Of a DNA stretch of 64,000 nucleotides, positions 17,043 through 26,890 are shown piece by piece. The stretch comes from CALXQW01 sp031553045. GTDB taxonomy: Bacteria; Verrucomicrobiota; Verrucomicrobiia; Opitutales; Intestinicryptomonadaceae. How positions within the stretch are numbered: the first letter of the stretch is position 1; the number at the start of each line of letters is the position of its first letter. A program made the translations under genes and the position numbers. The stretch lies in assembly GCA_031553045.1 (NCBI GenBank), contig JAVBLZ010000016.1, positions 1-64,000 of the forward strand. Direction: 5' to 3'. Under the pieces are notes generated by a model. That model saw only the letters and a program-made list of their open reading frames with translations. It was not told the origin of the DNA and made no database searches.

Positions 17043-19178
17043 ATGAATCCGTCAGACGCAAAAGCAAAAATACTAAAGCTGCGTGAAGAAATACGCCGCC
17101 ACGAACACCTATATAGGAACTTAAACGCACCTGAAATCAGCGACGAATCTTTTGACGACTTGATGGCGGAACTTAAATCTCTCGAAGATAATTTTCCGCA
17201 GTTTGCAGATTCAAATTCTCCAACGCAGAAAGTTGGGGCGGACTCGTCTGGCGGTTTTGAAAAGGTAAAGCACCTTTCAGACATGCTCAGTTTGGACAAC
17301 ACATTTTCAGATTCAGAACTGAGAGATTTTGATACAAGATTAAAAAAACTCTTGGGATGTACGGAACTTTTGACATACCAAGTTGAGCCTAAAATAGATG
17401 GCGCCGGCGTTTCCGCAATCTATGAAAACGGCGCATTAAAACGCTTGATAACCCGTGGCGATGGCGAGTTTGGGGACGACATAACCAGAAATTTATCTCT
17501 CTTTAACGGCGCAATACCGCTTAAACTTCAAGATGAAAACCCTCCTACAATATTAGAACTGAGGGGGGAAGCTTTCATGACAAACTCTGAATTTGAAAGA
17601 GTTTTGGCTGAGCAAAAAAAGTTGTCCCAACAAAAAATTGCGGAAAAAATTAAAAAGTTTGAAGCTAAACAATCCCTGCTTTTTGGAGACGACGAAGCAA
17701 AAACCACCCTCGCTACGCCCGTATTCAAAGCGGACAAAGCTTATGCAAACCCACGCAACTTGACTGCCGGTTCTCTTAAACTTCTTGAAATTTCATCCGT
17801 AGCAAAACGAGTTTTAAATGTAATTTTTTACTACACGGGCAAAGTTGACGGATTGAAAAATGAAATCCAAAAACAATCTCAACTTAAAGAAAGGCTTTCA
17901 GCTTGGGGTCTGCCATTTTTAAACTGGTCAAAAAAATGCGTTGGGATTGAAGAAGTTATTGACGCAATAAAATCACTTGATGAAGCCAGAAAAAGTTTTG
18001 ATTTTAACACCGATGGCGCTGTCATAAAGTTAGACGACGTCGCCCTGCAAAGGCAGGCGGGATTCACCTCAAAAGCGCCTCGCTGGGCGATAGCCTGGAA
18101 ATATAGAGCTCAAAGAGTTGAGACGAAAATTTTGGCTATAACTTTACAGGTGGGCAGAACCGGCGCAATCACTCCGGTTGCGGAGCTTGAGCCTAAAGAA
18201 GTTTCCGGCTCAACAGTGTCTAGAGCCACCCTGCACAATGCCGACGAAATCGCCCGCAAAGACATAAGAGTTGGCGACACCGTGATAATAGAAAAAGCCG
18301 GAGAAATTATCCCAGCAGTAATTGAAGTTGTAAAAGAAAGGCGTGAAAATAATTCCGAACCTTTTGCTTTTCCGACGCATTGCCCTGTCTGCAATACGCA
18401 GCTTGTAAGGCCTGAAGGCGAAGTTGTCTGGCGTTGCCCAAACTACAACTGTCCTGAACAAATTGTTCAGCGTATAATACATTTTGCCTCAAAGAACTGT
18501 ATGGATATAGACGGTCTTGGCGAAAAAGTCGTGATGAAACTGCATGCTTGCGGAATGCTTAAAGATGTATCTCAAATTTATTATCTAAAAAAAGAAGATT
18601 TGCTGAACCTTGAAAAGTTCGGGGAAAAAAGTGCGGAGAATTTGATTAACGCTATTTTTGAAAGTAAAAACAGACCGCTTTGGAGGCTGATATTTGCGCT
18701 TGGAATACCCGATGTTGGCGAGCAAAGCGCAAAAGATTTGGCAAAGCACTTCCCCAATTTGGACGCCCTTGCCGCCGCCACTGCGCAAGAATTTGAAAGT
18801 ATAGAAAACTTTGGCGCAAAAGTTTCCGAAAGTATATTCTTATTTTTCAGGCGTGAAGAAAATTTACAGCTAATAAAAAATTTAAAAGCTGCGGGGCTCA
18901 ATTTTGAAGCGGATAAAATTACCCAAAGCCAAGATACCATTTTCAGCCAAAAAACCTGCGTGCTTACGGGCACTCTTACGAGCATGAATAGGCGTGCGGC
19001 AAAAATTATTCTGGAAAATATGGGCGCAAAAATTATGAGCGACGTATCCGCAAATACGGATTTCCTCATCAAAGGCGAAGGCGGCGGCTCAAAAATTGAA
19101 AAGGCCAAAAGCCTAAATGTTAAAATAATTTTGGAAGATGAATTTGCAAAACTTGCAAAAGACTTTCTAAATAGGTGA
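17043..19178 (+). CDS. ligA: NAD-dependent DNA ligase LigA
   Basis: 711 residues, close to the family length with a modest insertion. It seals nicks using NAD. The adenylation domain carries the active-site lysine in EPKIDG (about residue 119). The OB-fold region follows, then a four-cysteine zinc finger (CPVC ... CPNYNC, about 445-470), helix-hairpin-helix repeats and a C-terminal BRCT domain (LTGTLTSMNRRAA, near 640). A lysine- and glutamate-rich insertion near residues 195-225 (between EQKKLSQQ and YANPRN) is longer than in E. coli. It is divergent from the esterase gene, with a short shared upstream region. Confidence 0.97.
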   Translation: MNPSDAKAKILKLREEIRRHEHLYRNLNAPEISDESFDDLMAELKSLEDNFPQFADSNSPTQKVGADSSGGFEKVKHLSDMLSLDNTFSDSELRDFDTRLKKLLGCTELLTYQVEPKIDGAGVSAIYENGALKRLITRGDGEFGDDITRNLSLFNGAIPLKLQDENPPTILELRGEAFMTNSEFERVLAEQKKLSQQKIAEKIKKFEAKQSLLFGDDEAKTTLATPVFKADKAYANPRNLTAGSLKLLEISSVAKRVLNVIFYYTGKVDGLKNEIQKQSQLKERLSAWGLPFLNWSKKCVGIEEVIDAIKSLDEARKSFDFNTDGAVIKLDDVALQRQAGFTSKAPRWAIAWKYRAQRVETKILAITLQVGRTGAITPVAELEPKEVSGSTVSRATLHNADEIARKDIRVGDTVIIEKAGEIIPAVIEVVKERRENNSEPFAFPTHCPVCNTQLVRPEGEVVWRCPNYNCPEQIVQRIIHFASKNCMDIDGLGEKVVMKLHACGMLKDVSQIYYLKKEDLLNLEKFGEKSAENLINAIFESKNRPLWRLIFALGIPDVGEQSAKDLAKHFPNLDALAAATAQEFESIENFGAKVSESIFLFFRREENLQLIKNLKAAGLNFEADKITQSQDTIFSQKTCVLTGTLTSMNRRAAKIILENMGAKIMSDVSANTDFLIKGEGGGSKIEKAKSLNVKIILEDEFAKLAKDFLNR

Positions 19179-19227
19179 ACTGCGCCACTGAAAATGCGCC
19201 TGAGTTTTTTATTTAAAACCGACGGTG

Positions 19228-20061
19228 TTAGGGCAGCAACTCAACGTTTTCCGGCAGGTTTTTTGTCTTTAACATTTCTTGATAGTGATTTGTTGTAAAG
19301 CCTTTTGAACCAAGTTTGAGTGCGTGCTTTAAAGTGTTTTCATCATTCACGCCAAAAGTTCTGAACTCAAAACCCGCATCCAAAATTTTTTGCACAAAGG
19401 CGGAATCCACATTCATAAAACCGCCAAGAGCAACGTATTTCACACCGCAAAATTTTGCGTCCTCAATAATTTTTTCCGCCGTGTTTTTGCCAACCGTAAC
19501 CAAGAGCATGGTATCGTAATTCGGACATTTTGATTTAAAATCGGCTAAAGCAGTTTTGCTGAAAGACGACACCACAATATTTTTATGGCTTAAACCAGAT
19601 GCCTTAACCGCCTTATCAAAATCTGCGGCATAAGTTGCCGAGTAGCCCTTAATCTCAGCCTGCAAAACCTTGTCTTTGGGCACTATGCTCAAGATTTCTT
19701 CAAGTTGTGGTATCTTGTATTGCTTTTCCTTTTTTGCGGATAAACCCAAATTTATATTTTTTAAATCTTCATCGCTTAACGTTTTTATTTTTTTATCAAC
19801 GCCAGACAAAGCCTTTAGAGTTTTCTCGCAATGTATGCAGATGATTTTACCTGAATCTAAAGCGTGAAAATCTGTCTCGACCCATGTTGCGCCCAAAGCA
19901 TACGCAAGAGCGATAGATTCCAGAGTGTTCTCCGGCTCAAGCGTTGGCACGCCCCTATGTGCGACAACCTGCACTTGCAAACTTTGCGCCATAACAAAAA
20001 ATTGCGACGCCACAAGTATAAGTGCTGTTAAAAAAAATTTCTTCACGCACATAAAATTCAC
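19228..20061 (-). CDS. Exported glycerophosphodiester phosphodiesterase
   Basis: 277 residues with a signal peptide (1-25, ending VMA-Q). It has the GDPD barrel hallmarks: AHRG near residue 35, PENTLES near 42, ETDFHAL with the metal-binding acidic residues near 59, and IHCEKTLKALSG with the second histidine near 75. It hydrolyses glycerophosphodiesters to glycerol-3-phosphate and an alcohol. Export suggests phospholipid headgroup or teichoic-like salvage in the periplasm. It follows the GH105 fusion gene by 6 bases on the same strand, so the two are probably one operon. It is convergent with ligA. Confidence 0.92.
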   Translation of the reverse strand: MNFMCVKKFFLTALILVASQFFVMAQSLQVQVVAHRGVPTLEPENTLESIALAYALGATWVETDFHALDSGKIICIHCEKTLKALSGVDKKIKTLSDEDLKNINLGLSAKKEKQYKIPQLEEILSIVPKDKVLQAEIKGYSATYAADFDKAVKASGLSHKNIVVSSFSKTALADFKSKCPNYDTMLLVTVGKNTAEKIIEDAKFCGVKYVALGGFMNVDSAFVQKILDAGFEFRTFGVNDENTLKHALKLGSKGFTTNHYQEMLKTKNLPENVELLP

Positions 20062-20067
20062 TTTTCC

Positions 20068-23000
20068 TTAGTTGATTTTAATGGGGCTTACCAAATCTGA
20101 ATTTTTCTCCGCATCGGTAAATTCACGAGGCATCATAAACACGTTGCCCTTTGAATCGCAGAAGTAAAAGGAACTTTCAGACTTTTCTCTGCCGTTGCCA
20201 TCCGCCCAGAAAGCGTAAAAATCTTCCCTAAAATTTATTGGCCGGCGAGGGTATGAGTGGTTGTATTTACTGTCTTTTGTAAGTTGCTTTTCCAAGACCC
20301 AAGTTTTGCCGCCGTCTTTGCTCAGACAGAATGTAACTTCGCCGCCCGTGTTGTATTTTTGCGGCCCAGGTATTGTGGTGCCAACAACTCTTATGGTTTC
20401 GCCATCGACGTATATTGAGCCAAAGTCATAGTTGTTGTCTGAAGACGCCAAGTCTGAATAGTCCCAAGTTTTGCCGTTGTAGCGGGCAAGAGTCCAAGTG
20501 CGAGGGTCATTTTCAGGTCCAGATTCAAAACCTTTACTTGTAATATACAAAATCATTGGATTGCCTTTGGCGTCGTAACACAAATCATGTATATATACGA
20601 GCTTGCCCTCTTTTTCATAGTCTCTTACGAGCGCAGGGTTTTGCTTGTCCAAAAATGGAAGGCTCAACGCCTGGCCATCTATATTCACCCAACTTTTACC
20701 GCCATCCAAAGTCTGCATGAAGTAGAGGTTTGTTCTGCTATTCAAGCCGCCGCCCTTTTTGCCCAAGGGGTGATAATTAAAGGATGTGCCGATTTTTTCG
20801 CCCCCATTGTAAGAACCGCTACTTTGATAGTGCCCTTCTTCAACCGCCCCGTAAGGCACATATTCAGACCAGTTCACGCCGTCGGAACTTGTCGTACAAT
20901 AAAGCGCCCTGATTGTCTTTGAGCCTTTGGGCAAAAGAGGTTTTGCATAGCTTGTAAAAAGCATGAGCCATTTGCCGTCTTTGGTGCGCCAAACTTGCGG
21001 ATAAGAAAAATTTGTCAGAGGGCTTTCAACACCCCGCAAAGTTTTCTTTGCATCCACAATCTCAAAGGCGGATATATCGTAAGGCGCTTTGCTTTTGAAT
21101 ATCAAAGAAGGTCTGCTGCCAGAACCATGCGTTGGAGAAAACACCCAGAGATAACCCTCCGCATCAATATTCATGACAGGGTTGTCATGGGCGTCGGGAG
21201 TTTTTCTGTTTGTGAGTATTGTAGGCTTTGCCAACTTTTTTGAAGCATGATCAAAGTAAGAAATTTCATGAACCAAATCTTTCCCGTTTTTATCCACCGT
21301 GCCCAAGACAAAAAAAGTTTTATTCACCTCTTTACTGTACACCGCCAAGGGATAATGATTTGCAGGATACGTTCCCAATCCGCCACTGTACTTATATTTG
21401 TAATTACCGGGGTCGTCAGATTTCCTTAAAGCTATGCCATACCATATCCCTCTAAAACCGTCATCCTTGATGTTTTCGGCGATAGGTTTTTCTGTCAGTC
21501 CTTCAGCGGCAGCCGGATTACTTTTTTTTTTGGACACCGGGATATTTGCAGCATCAACTTTGTCCGCCCAAACAAAACCGAAAGAATATTTTATCATGCC
21601 CTTAGAATCAGTTTCCGCAAGCGCAAGCACTTCTCCGATTTGAGTTTTTTCAAAACCGATGAACTTTGTTTTTTCATCAAGGCAAAGATACATCTGCAAA
21701 GTTTTACCTTTGAAATTCTCCGTACTAACTATCAGCCCGTCTTCAGTTTCTACCTTGGCGTCTTTAGTTTGCGGATACAAACCCGCCGCAACCCGCAAGC
21801 CCTCAACCTTTGCGCTCTCCGCTTTTTTGCGCCATCCGTTGTAGGAAGTTGCAACATTGCCCTTAATAAATTGTGAAGAAACCTCGCAAACACTTGCGCC
21901 GTAATCTAAAGTGATAATCTTGCTTTCCGTATATTTCTCGCCGTCTATATCGTAGAAATAGCGCATACAAATCCTGAGAGTATCGGGCGTTGTCCAGATT
22001 ACGTCCGCCGTCTGATAGACGTTTGATTTGTGGAGTTTTCCGTCTTTCCAAATACCTGTGCCGCCCAAACCAACGCTTGAGCCCACCTTAAAGAAATCCG
22101 CACCCTCTGCGCTTAGCTCATGATAGCTTCTTACGCCGCTAAAATCTTGCTCATACCACTTATCAATAATTGGATAATCAACGAGTTTAAACCAAAGGTC
22201 TATGCCGCTATTTTCCACTGCTTCTTTAAGCGCAGGCCCATAGGCACGGAACGCCATTTTGTCATTTTCCCAAGCGATGTCGTCCTTGCGGCGAGGCTCT
22301 ATATGTGTGTATGCCACCTTTACATTTTTCCTAAACATTTCTTCAGCCTGTTTGACCAGTTCTGCATCGCCGACCGGCTGAGTTTTATCTAAAGCTCTGG
22401 CAATTTCAGAACCCGCAAGCAAGAATACGCCTATGCCGTAAGACTGCGTCTGCTCTTTTGAAAATGCGTCTGGAGCTGCGCCAACAGGCTGCACATAACC
22501 AACCTTCCCGCTTTCAAGAACCCTTGTGGTAAGCCCCTGCCAGCCCTTCAAAACTATCGGCCAATACTTGGCTTTTTCCAGATAGCCGTTATTTATGCCC
22601 CAAGCCAAACCGTAAAGACAAAAGCCCGAAGAACTTGTTTCGCCACCGGCATACTTTTCATTTTGATCCCCCAAATTCACGCCCCATAAACCGTCCGGCA
22701 TTTGAGCTTTTGCGATAGACTCAGCCATTTCCAAAAATAGCTGTTTATAAAATGCGTAAGACGGATTATCTTTTTTAAGCTCAGGCAAAATCATAGTAAG
22801 GCCGCCGAAAACCCAGCCATTGCCCCTGCCCCAAAAAATCTTTTTTCCGTTGACGTTTTGTTTGCCGATATAATTGCCGTCTCTGTAAAACAGCTTGTCG
22901 TCTTTATCCCAAAGCCTATCGTAGCACCACTTGTATTCTTTGTCCATGTAGTCCAAGAATTTTTGGTCGCCCGTAATTGCGTAAAGCCTTGCAAGAGTGG

Positions 23001-23487
23001 GCGGCGCCATAAACAGCGCATCGCACCAAACCCAAGTATTTACAGGGTTATTATCGCCCTTTTTGTCCGCATATTTTGGGTCTTTGGCGTCTTCAATTAT
23101 GCTGTCGAAATGTTTTTTAAACGGATTAAGACGCTCTTTTTTAGAAGTGTCTGCCCTGTAAGTTTCAAGCCAAGCGTGGCCTACGGCATGGTCGTCGGCG
23201 TGATACTTGCGTGAGTAAGGCGTCCAACCTACGCCCTGTCCGTGCCTGACAACTTCAGCCCAATAAGCAGGGTCTCCGGAAACTCTGCTAAGCTCTATAA
23301 GACCGTCATAATAGGGAGAAATTTCCCAAGCGCGTGTTGGTGTTGCAGGATGCGGGTTTGCGATGTGCCAATCCGCAGATTTCTTGAGTACTGCAATGAC
23401 GTCCGCCTTTGCAAGCTCCGCAGCGTTAAGACCAAAAGACATGGTCGCCGCTACGGCTCCCAAAAAGAATTTTACCACTGATTTCAT
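20068..23487 (-). CDS. Secreted three-module protein: GH105, DUF4861 and BNR_4 propeller
   Basis: 1139 residues with a signal peptide (1-22) and a strong AAAGGGG ribosome site. Module 1 (about 28-375) is a GH105 unsaturated rhamnogalacturonyl/glucuronyl hydrolase: WCDALFMAPP near 156 holds the expected catalytic Asp, and FWGRGNGWV follows near 217. Module 2 (about 395-650) matches DUF4861 (DIAWENDKMAFRAYGP, IDLWFKLVDYPIID). Module 3 (from about 676) is a BNR_4 propeller (FRGIWYG, PANHYPLAVY, HDNPVMNIDAEG near 766, FSPTHGSGSRPS), a fold used in ulvan-lyase-like PL24/25 enzymes. One chain could therefore act as a lyase and also trim the unsaturated end sugar. Domain names rest on motif recognition. 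I saw no frameshift at the joins. Confidence 0.82.
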   Translation of the reverse strand: MKSVVKFFLGAVAATMSFGLNAAELAKADVIAVLKKSADWHIANPHPATPTRAWEISPYYDGLIELSRVSGDPAYWAEVVRHGQGVGWTPYSRKYHADDHAVGHAWLETYRADTSKKERLNPFKKHFDSIIEDAKDPKYADKKGDNNPVNTWVWCDALFMAPPTLARLYAITGDQKFLDYMDKEYKWCYDRLWDKDDKLFYRDGNYIGKQNVNGKKIFWGRGNGWVFGGLTMILPELKKDNPSYAFYKQLFLEMAESIAKAQMPDGLWGVNLGDQNEKYAGGETSSSGFCLYGLAWGINNGYLEKAKYWPIVLKGWQGLTTRVLESGKVGYVQPVGAAPDAFSKEQTQSYGIGVFLLAGSEIARALDKTQPVGDAELVKQAEEMFRKNVKVAYTHIEPRRKDDIAWENDKMAFRAYGPALKEAVENSGIDLWFKLVDYPIIDKWYEQDFSGVRSYHELSAEGADFFKVGSSVGLGGTGIWKDGKLHKSNVYQTADVIWTTPDTLRICMRYFYDIDGEKYTESKIITLDYGASVCEVSSQFIKGNVATSYNGWRKKAESAKVEGLRVAAGLYPQTKDAKVETEDGLIVSTENFKGKTLQMYLCLDEKTKFIGFEKTQIGEVLALAETDSKGMIKYSFGFVWADKVDAANIPVSKKKSNPAAAEGLTEKPIAENIKDDGFRGIWYGIALRKSDDPGNYKYKYSGGLGTYPANHYPLAVYSKEVNKTFFVLGTVDKNGKDLVHEISYFDHASKKLAKPTILTNRKTPDAHDNPVMNIDAEGYLWVFSPTHGSGSRPSLIFKSKAPYDISAFEIVDAKKTLRGVESPLTNFSYPQVWRTKDGKWLMLFTSYAKPLLPKGSKTIRALYCTTSSDGVNWSEYVPYGAVEEGHYQSSGSYNGGEKIGTSFNYHPLGKKGGGLNSRTNLYFMQTLDGGKSWVNIDGQALSLPFLDKQNPALVRDYEKEGKLVYIHDLCYDAKGNPMILYITSKGFESGPENDPRTWTLARYNGKTWDYSDLASSDNNYDFGSIYVDGETIRVVGTTIPGPQKYNTGGEVTFCLSKDGGKTWVLEKQLTKDSKYNHSYPRRPINFREDFYAFWADGNGREKSESSFYFCDSKGNVFMMPREFTDAEKNSDLVSPIKIN

Positions 23488-23685
23488 ATATGCCCCTTTT
23501 TAAATTGTTACGTTAAAGAATGCCTCCATGCCAAATATTCAACGCATTAGAGTTATACGCATTTTTTAATCGTGAAGCTTTTTTGTAAAGTGCAAAAGTC
23601 AGCATTTTGAACAGCCCGTTCATATATGAACACGCCGTTTTTTAAGCGAAAAATTTTTCCGAACAATGCTTTTTTAAGAGACGTC

Positions 23686-25830
23686 TTAACTGAAAAACAT
23701 CCATGTTTGATAGAATACAAGACATACCACATACGCCATCACCGTCAGCCCCAACGCCTGCGCCAAAGCCATTGCAACAGAACGCGTTTCGGCAAAAGTT
23801 GTAGCCAATGTTGCAATGCATGGCAGACTGAGCAACACAAACAAGAGTATGGAAATACCCTGCGCCATAGTATAATCTTTTCCGATTTTCTGGCGCAAAG
23901 ATTCAGACTCCTCATCTTCTTCATCGCCCATGCCATAGACGATTCCAAGCTGAGTTATAAAAACTTCCTTAGCCGCAAGTGCGCCTATCAATGCGCTTGT
24001 TATGCGTTTGTCGAAACCTATGGGACTAAAAATTGGCTCTAGTGCCGAGCCCACTCTACCGCTAACGGTATAGTCAAACTCCTCCGTCATTTTTTCATCT
24101 TCAATTTCGGAAATTAAACCGGATTTTTTTTCAGCATCCAAAGTTGCGTCCGCCTCTATCTTTGCTATTTGAGCATCATAGTCTTTAGACAATTCCTCTT
24201 TTTTAGGATATGTTGAGGCAAACCAAAGTATCACCGCCATCGCCAAAATTAAAGTGCCCGCCTTCTTGATAAACCCAAAAGCCCTTGTCCAAATTTGCAA
24301 AAGCATATTTTTAAGTATAGGCATTCTGTACGGCGGCAACTCTATAATGAATGAAGAATATGCGCCTTTAAACACGCTAAGACGCAAAACTTTTGCATAT
24401 ATCAAAGCCAAGATTATGCCCACGATATATATTCCGAACATCGCCAGAGCGCTATATTTTGCAGGGAAAAATGCTGGTATTAAGAGCACGTAAACAGGAA
24501 AGCGCGCCCCACAACTGAAAAGCGGCAATATCATTATAGTAACAAGCCTCTCAACTTTAGACTTGAGGGTGCGAGTGCCAATGATGGCGGGCACGGAACA
24601 TCCAAAACCTATAAGCATTGGTATTATGCTTGAACCGCTTATGCCAAAACGCTTCATCGCCCTATCGCAGAGGAACGCCGCCCTTGCCATGTAACCACTG
24701 TCTTCCAAAATTGCCAATGCAAAAAAGAGCAAAATAATATTTGGCAAAAATACAAAGACACCGCCAACACCGCCAATAATGCCGTCAACGATAAAGTCAT
24801 GCAGAGCGCTTTGCTCACCCTCCGCCCAAAAGCCGGAAACGAAAGATGCCAGATAAGAGAAGAAATCTTCCATCAAGCCCATTATAGGGTCTCCAAGCGT
24901 AAAGACGAACTGGAATACGCAATACATCATCACAAAGAAAATTGGTATTCCTAAAAATTTGTTGAGGAATATTCCGTCCAAGAATTTTGTCATATTCTTT
25001 GGCGGAGTATCCATTGACATCAAAGTGTCATCCACAATTTTTGAGACCAATTTATATCTTGCGGCAGCAACAAAAACCTCAGCATATTCGCCGGTTTGAG
25101 CCTCAATTTCATCAAGCAAAGACTGTATATAACTGCGTAAAGAGGGGCTTTTTTCTTCAATCTTGCCCAATACATCTGCGTCATTTTCCAACGCCCTCAA
25201 GGCAAGCCACTTCGCCCAAGGCGCAAAATTTTCGGGCAGCTCCTCATTTATCGCAGCACGTATGAGGGTGAATTTGTTTGAGAAATAATTTTCGTCAATA
25301 TCACGCCAAGGAAAATTTGCGGCGGCAGGCTTTTTAATTGCCTCCAAAAGAAATTCTTTGAGGCGATTTACGCTTTCAACATTATAGGCAACTGCTTTAA
25401 TTACGGGCACACCCAAAGTTTCAGACAATTTTTTTGCGTCAATGAACTTGGAGTTTTTTTCAAGCTCATCGGTCATATTTAAGACCACCGCCATAGGAAC
25501 CGCCATCTCGGCAAGTTGCAGAGTCAGATATAAATTGCGCTCATAATTGGAAGAATCTACGACATTCAAAATAAGATCAAATTCACCATCTGTTATAGAC
25601 TGTTTTGAAATTTTTTCTTCAGCGCTGCTGACGGAGAATGTGTAAAGACCCGGCAAATCTTCAACTTCAACTTCCGTGTCATTCAACCTGAAGTTGCCGA
25701 TTTTTCTATCGACAGTAACACCGGAATAATTGCCCACCTTTGCCCTCAGGCGTGTGATTGTGTTGAATAGTGTGGTTTTGCCACAGTTTGGATTTCCCAC
25801 CAAAAGGACTCTAAATTTTTTCTCGTTCAT
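23686..25830 (-). CDS. feoB: Ferrous iron transport protein B
   Basis: 714 residues, near the usual length. The N-terminal G domain shows G1 GNPNCGKTT (12-20), the switch threonine in NYSGVTVD (33-40), G3 DLPG near 58 and G4 NMTD near 118. Two Gate domains and about eight to ten membrane segments follow from about residue 285, including the conserved cysteine in GFGCSVPAI and SCGARFPVYV. It imports Fe2+ across the inner membrane. It is 9 bases after the DtxR-FeoA gene and co-directional, so the regulator and permease form one unit. There is no separate feoA. Confidence 0.96.
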   Translation of the reverse strand: MNEKKFRVLLVGNPNCGKTTLFNTITRLRAKVGNYSGVTVDRKIGNFRLNDTEVEVEDLPGLYTFSVSSAEEKISKQSITDGEFDLILNVVDSSNYERNLYLTLQLAEMAVPMAVVLNMTDELEKNSKFIDAKKLSETLGVPVIKAVAYNVESVNRLKEFLLEAIKKPAAANFPWRDIDENYFSNKFTLIRAAINEELPENFAPWAKWLALRALENDADVLGKIEEKSPSLRSYIQSLLDEIEAQTGEYAEVFVAAARYKLVSKIVDDTLMSMDTPPKNMTKFLDGIFLNKFLGIPIFFVMMYCVFQFVFTLGDPIMGLMEDFFSYLASFVSGFWAEGEQSALHDFIVDGIIGGVGGVFVFLPNIILLFFALAILEDSGYMARAAFLCDRAMKRFGISGSSIIPMLIGFGCSVPAIIGTRTLKSKVERLVTIMILPLFSCGARFPVYVLLIPAFFPAKYSALAMFGIYIVGIILALIYAKVLRLSVFKGAYSSFIIELPPYRMPILKNMLLQIWTRAFGFIKKAGTLILAMAVILWFASTYPKKEELSKDYDAQIAKIEADATLDAEKKSGLISEIEDEKMTEEFDYTVSGRVGSALEPIFSPIGFDKRITSALIGALAAKEVFITQLGIVYGMGDEEDEESESLRQKIGKDYTMAQGISILLFVLLSLPCIATLATTFAETRSVAMALAQALGLTVMAYVVCLVFYQTWMFFS

Positions 25831-25839
25831 TTTTGAAAA

Positions 25840-26517
25840 TTACTTTCCGAGTTTGCGGATTCTGATGAGCTTTAATTCATCTTTTCTCAAAGACAGTTCT
25901 GAGCCATGAACGCTGATAACGACAGGGTCTCCGAGTGGCGCAAAACGCAAAATTTTAGCCTTTGCACCTATGGTAATGCCCATGCCTGCGTAGTTTCCCA
26001 AGTTTTTCAGCTTCTTATCCAAGCCGATAATCATGCCGCTTTCATTGACCTTAAGGGTGTCTAAGGTTGTAGATTTTTCACAGCTACATTCGCAAGAGCC
26101 GCTATTTTTAGCTGGACAAGAAGAACAAAAACTAAGGCCACTGATAAATTTTGTGAGTCTGCTCATCATGGTGTCGCCCAAGGAGTGCTCCATCTTGCAG
26201 GCGGCAGTGTCAGCTTCTTCGGGTTCGACACCCAAAACGGAGGTAAAAAAATCGCTCAGGAGTTCATGCTTATTGCGTATATTTTCCGCCAGATGTTTGC
26301 CGTTTTTTGTCAGATATACGGGCTTGTACTTTTCATACTCAACCAGCCCCTTTTGTGCAAGCGCATTTAACGCCGATGTTACGGAAGGTTTTTTGACGCG
26401 CATTGCCTGTGCAATATCGCTGGTCCTTGCGGCGCCTGTTTTAGAAGATAAAGAGGATATCGCCTCAAGATAGTCTTCTAAATTTTCAGACAAATTTTCT
26501 TTTTTACTAGAATCCAT
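25840..26517 (-). CDS. DtxR-family metalloregulator fused to a FeoA/SH3-like domain, with a cysteine cluster
   Basis: 225 residues. Residues 10-75 form the winged helix (TSDIAQAMRVKKPSVTSALNAL). Residues 76-125 form the dimer and metal domain with CKMEH; C107, E110 and H111 align with the DtxR iron ligands, which suggests Fe2+ rather than Mn2+ sensing. Residues 155-225 are a FeoA/SH3-like barrel (GNYAGMGITIGAKAKIL). Between them lies a cluster of five cysteines, C131, C134, C142, C144 and C146, not part of standard DtxR; it could bind Fe-S, zinc or extra iron. It sits directly upstream of feoB and probably controls it. A TTAG(N6)TTAA site lies 26 bases upstream. Confidence 0.88.
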   Translation of the reverse strand: MDSSKKENLSENLEDYLEAISSLSSKTGAARTSDIAQAMRVKKPSVTSALNALAQKGLVEYEKYKPVYLTKNGKHLAENIRNKHELLSDFFTSVLGVEPEEADTAACKMEHSLGDTMMSRLTKFISGLSFCSSCPAKNSGSCECSCEKSTTLDTLKVNESGMIIGLDKKLKNLGNYAGMGITIGAKAKILRFAPLGDPVVISVHGSELSLRKDELKLIRIRKLGK

Positions 26518-26542
26518 ATTAACTTATTCCGACCCCATAAAA

Positions 26543-26556
26543 TTAGATAGGCTTAA
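26543..26556. promoter_or_regulatory. Possible iron-box operator for the feo unit
   Basis: TTAGATAGGCTTAA resembles an imperfect DtxR/IdeR-type palindrome (TTAGG...CCTAA). It lies 26 bases upstream of the regulator start, as expected for autoregulation. The match is partial. Confidence 0.35.
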
Positions 26557-26700
26557 CTTTTTCAATATTAAAATCCATTTTTTTGTTTTTATCGTCAAAA
26601 CTTCCCGAAAACTAAAGACGGGGTTAGAGTTATTTTCTCTTACGGACAAGAAGCATCAAAAAAAGCGTACGCATAAAATTTTCTCTCAACTTCAGTAAAC

Positions 26701-26735
26701 CCCAACTTTAGTACTTAAAGAAAGTTTTGGAAGCA
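26701..26735. repeat. Third copy of the 35-base leader repeat
   Basis: Matches 7096-7130 at 32 of 35 positions and again precedes a palindromic element by 15 bases, as at 7130/7146. Confidence 0.7.
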
Positions 26736-26750
26736 CATCTCAGCTTTAAC

Positions 26751-26880
26751 GTTTTGGCAGCACGGTTTGGATGAAGAACAAGGCGCAAGGGTGTGAGGCG
26801 GTGGAAGCGTACATACGTACGTGACCAGTGCCGAAGCGCCCGCAGCAACGCAGTTATTCGCCAAACAAGTCTGCCAAAAC
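26751..26880. repeat. Palindromic intergenic element, copy B
   Basis: Ends GTTTTGGCAG (26751-26760) and CTGCCAAAAC (26871-26880) are identical to copy A1, and the interior is nearly identical. The central hairpin is CGTAC-ATAC-GTACG (26808-26821): stem bases differ from A1 (AT against CG ends) but pairing is kept. The element ends 10 bases before the stop codon of the minus-strand Gfo/Idh gene. The rest of the 373-base gap (26518-26890) holds the possible iron box and AT-rich sequence; I see no gene. Confidence 0.8.
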
Positions 26881-26890
26881 TTGCCAAAAT

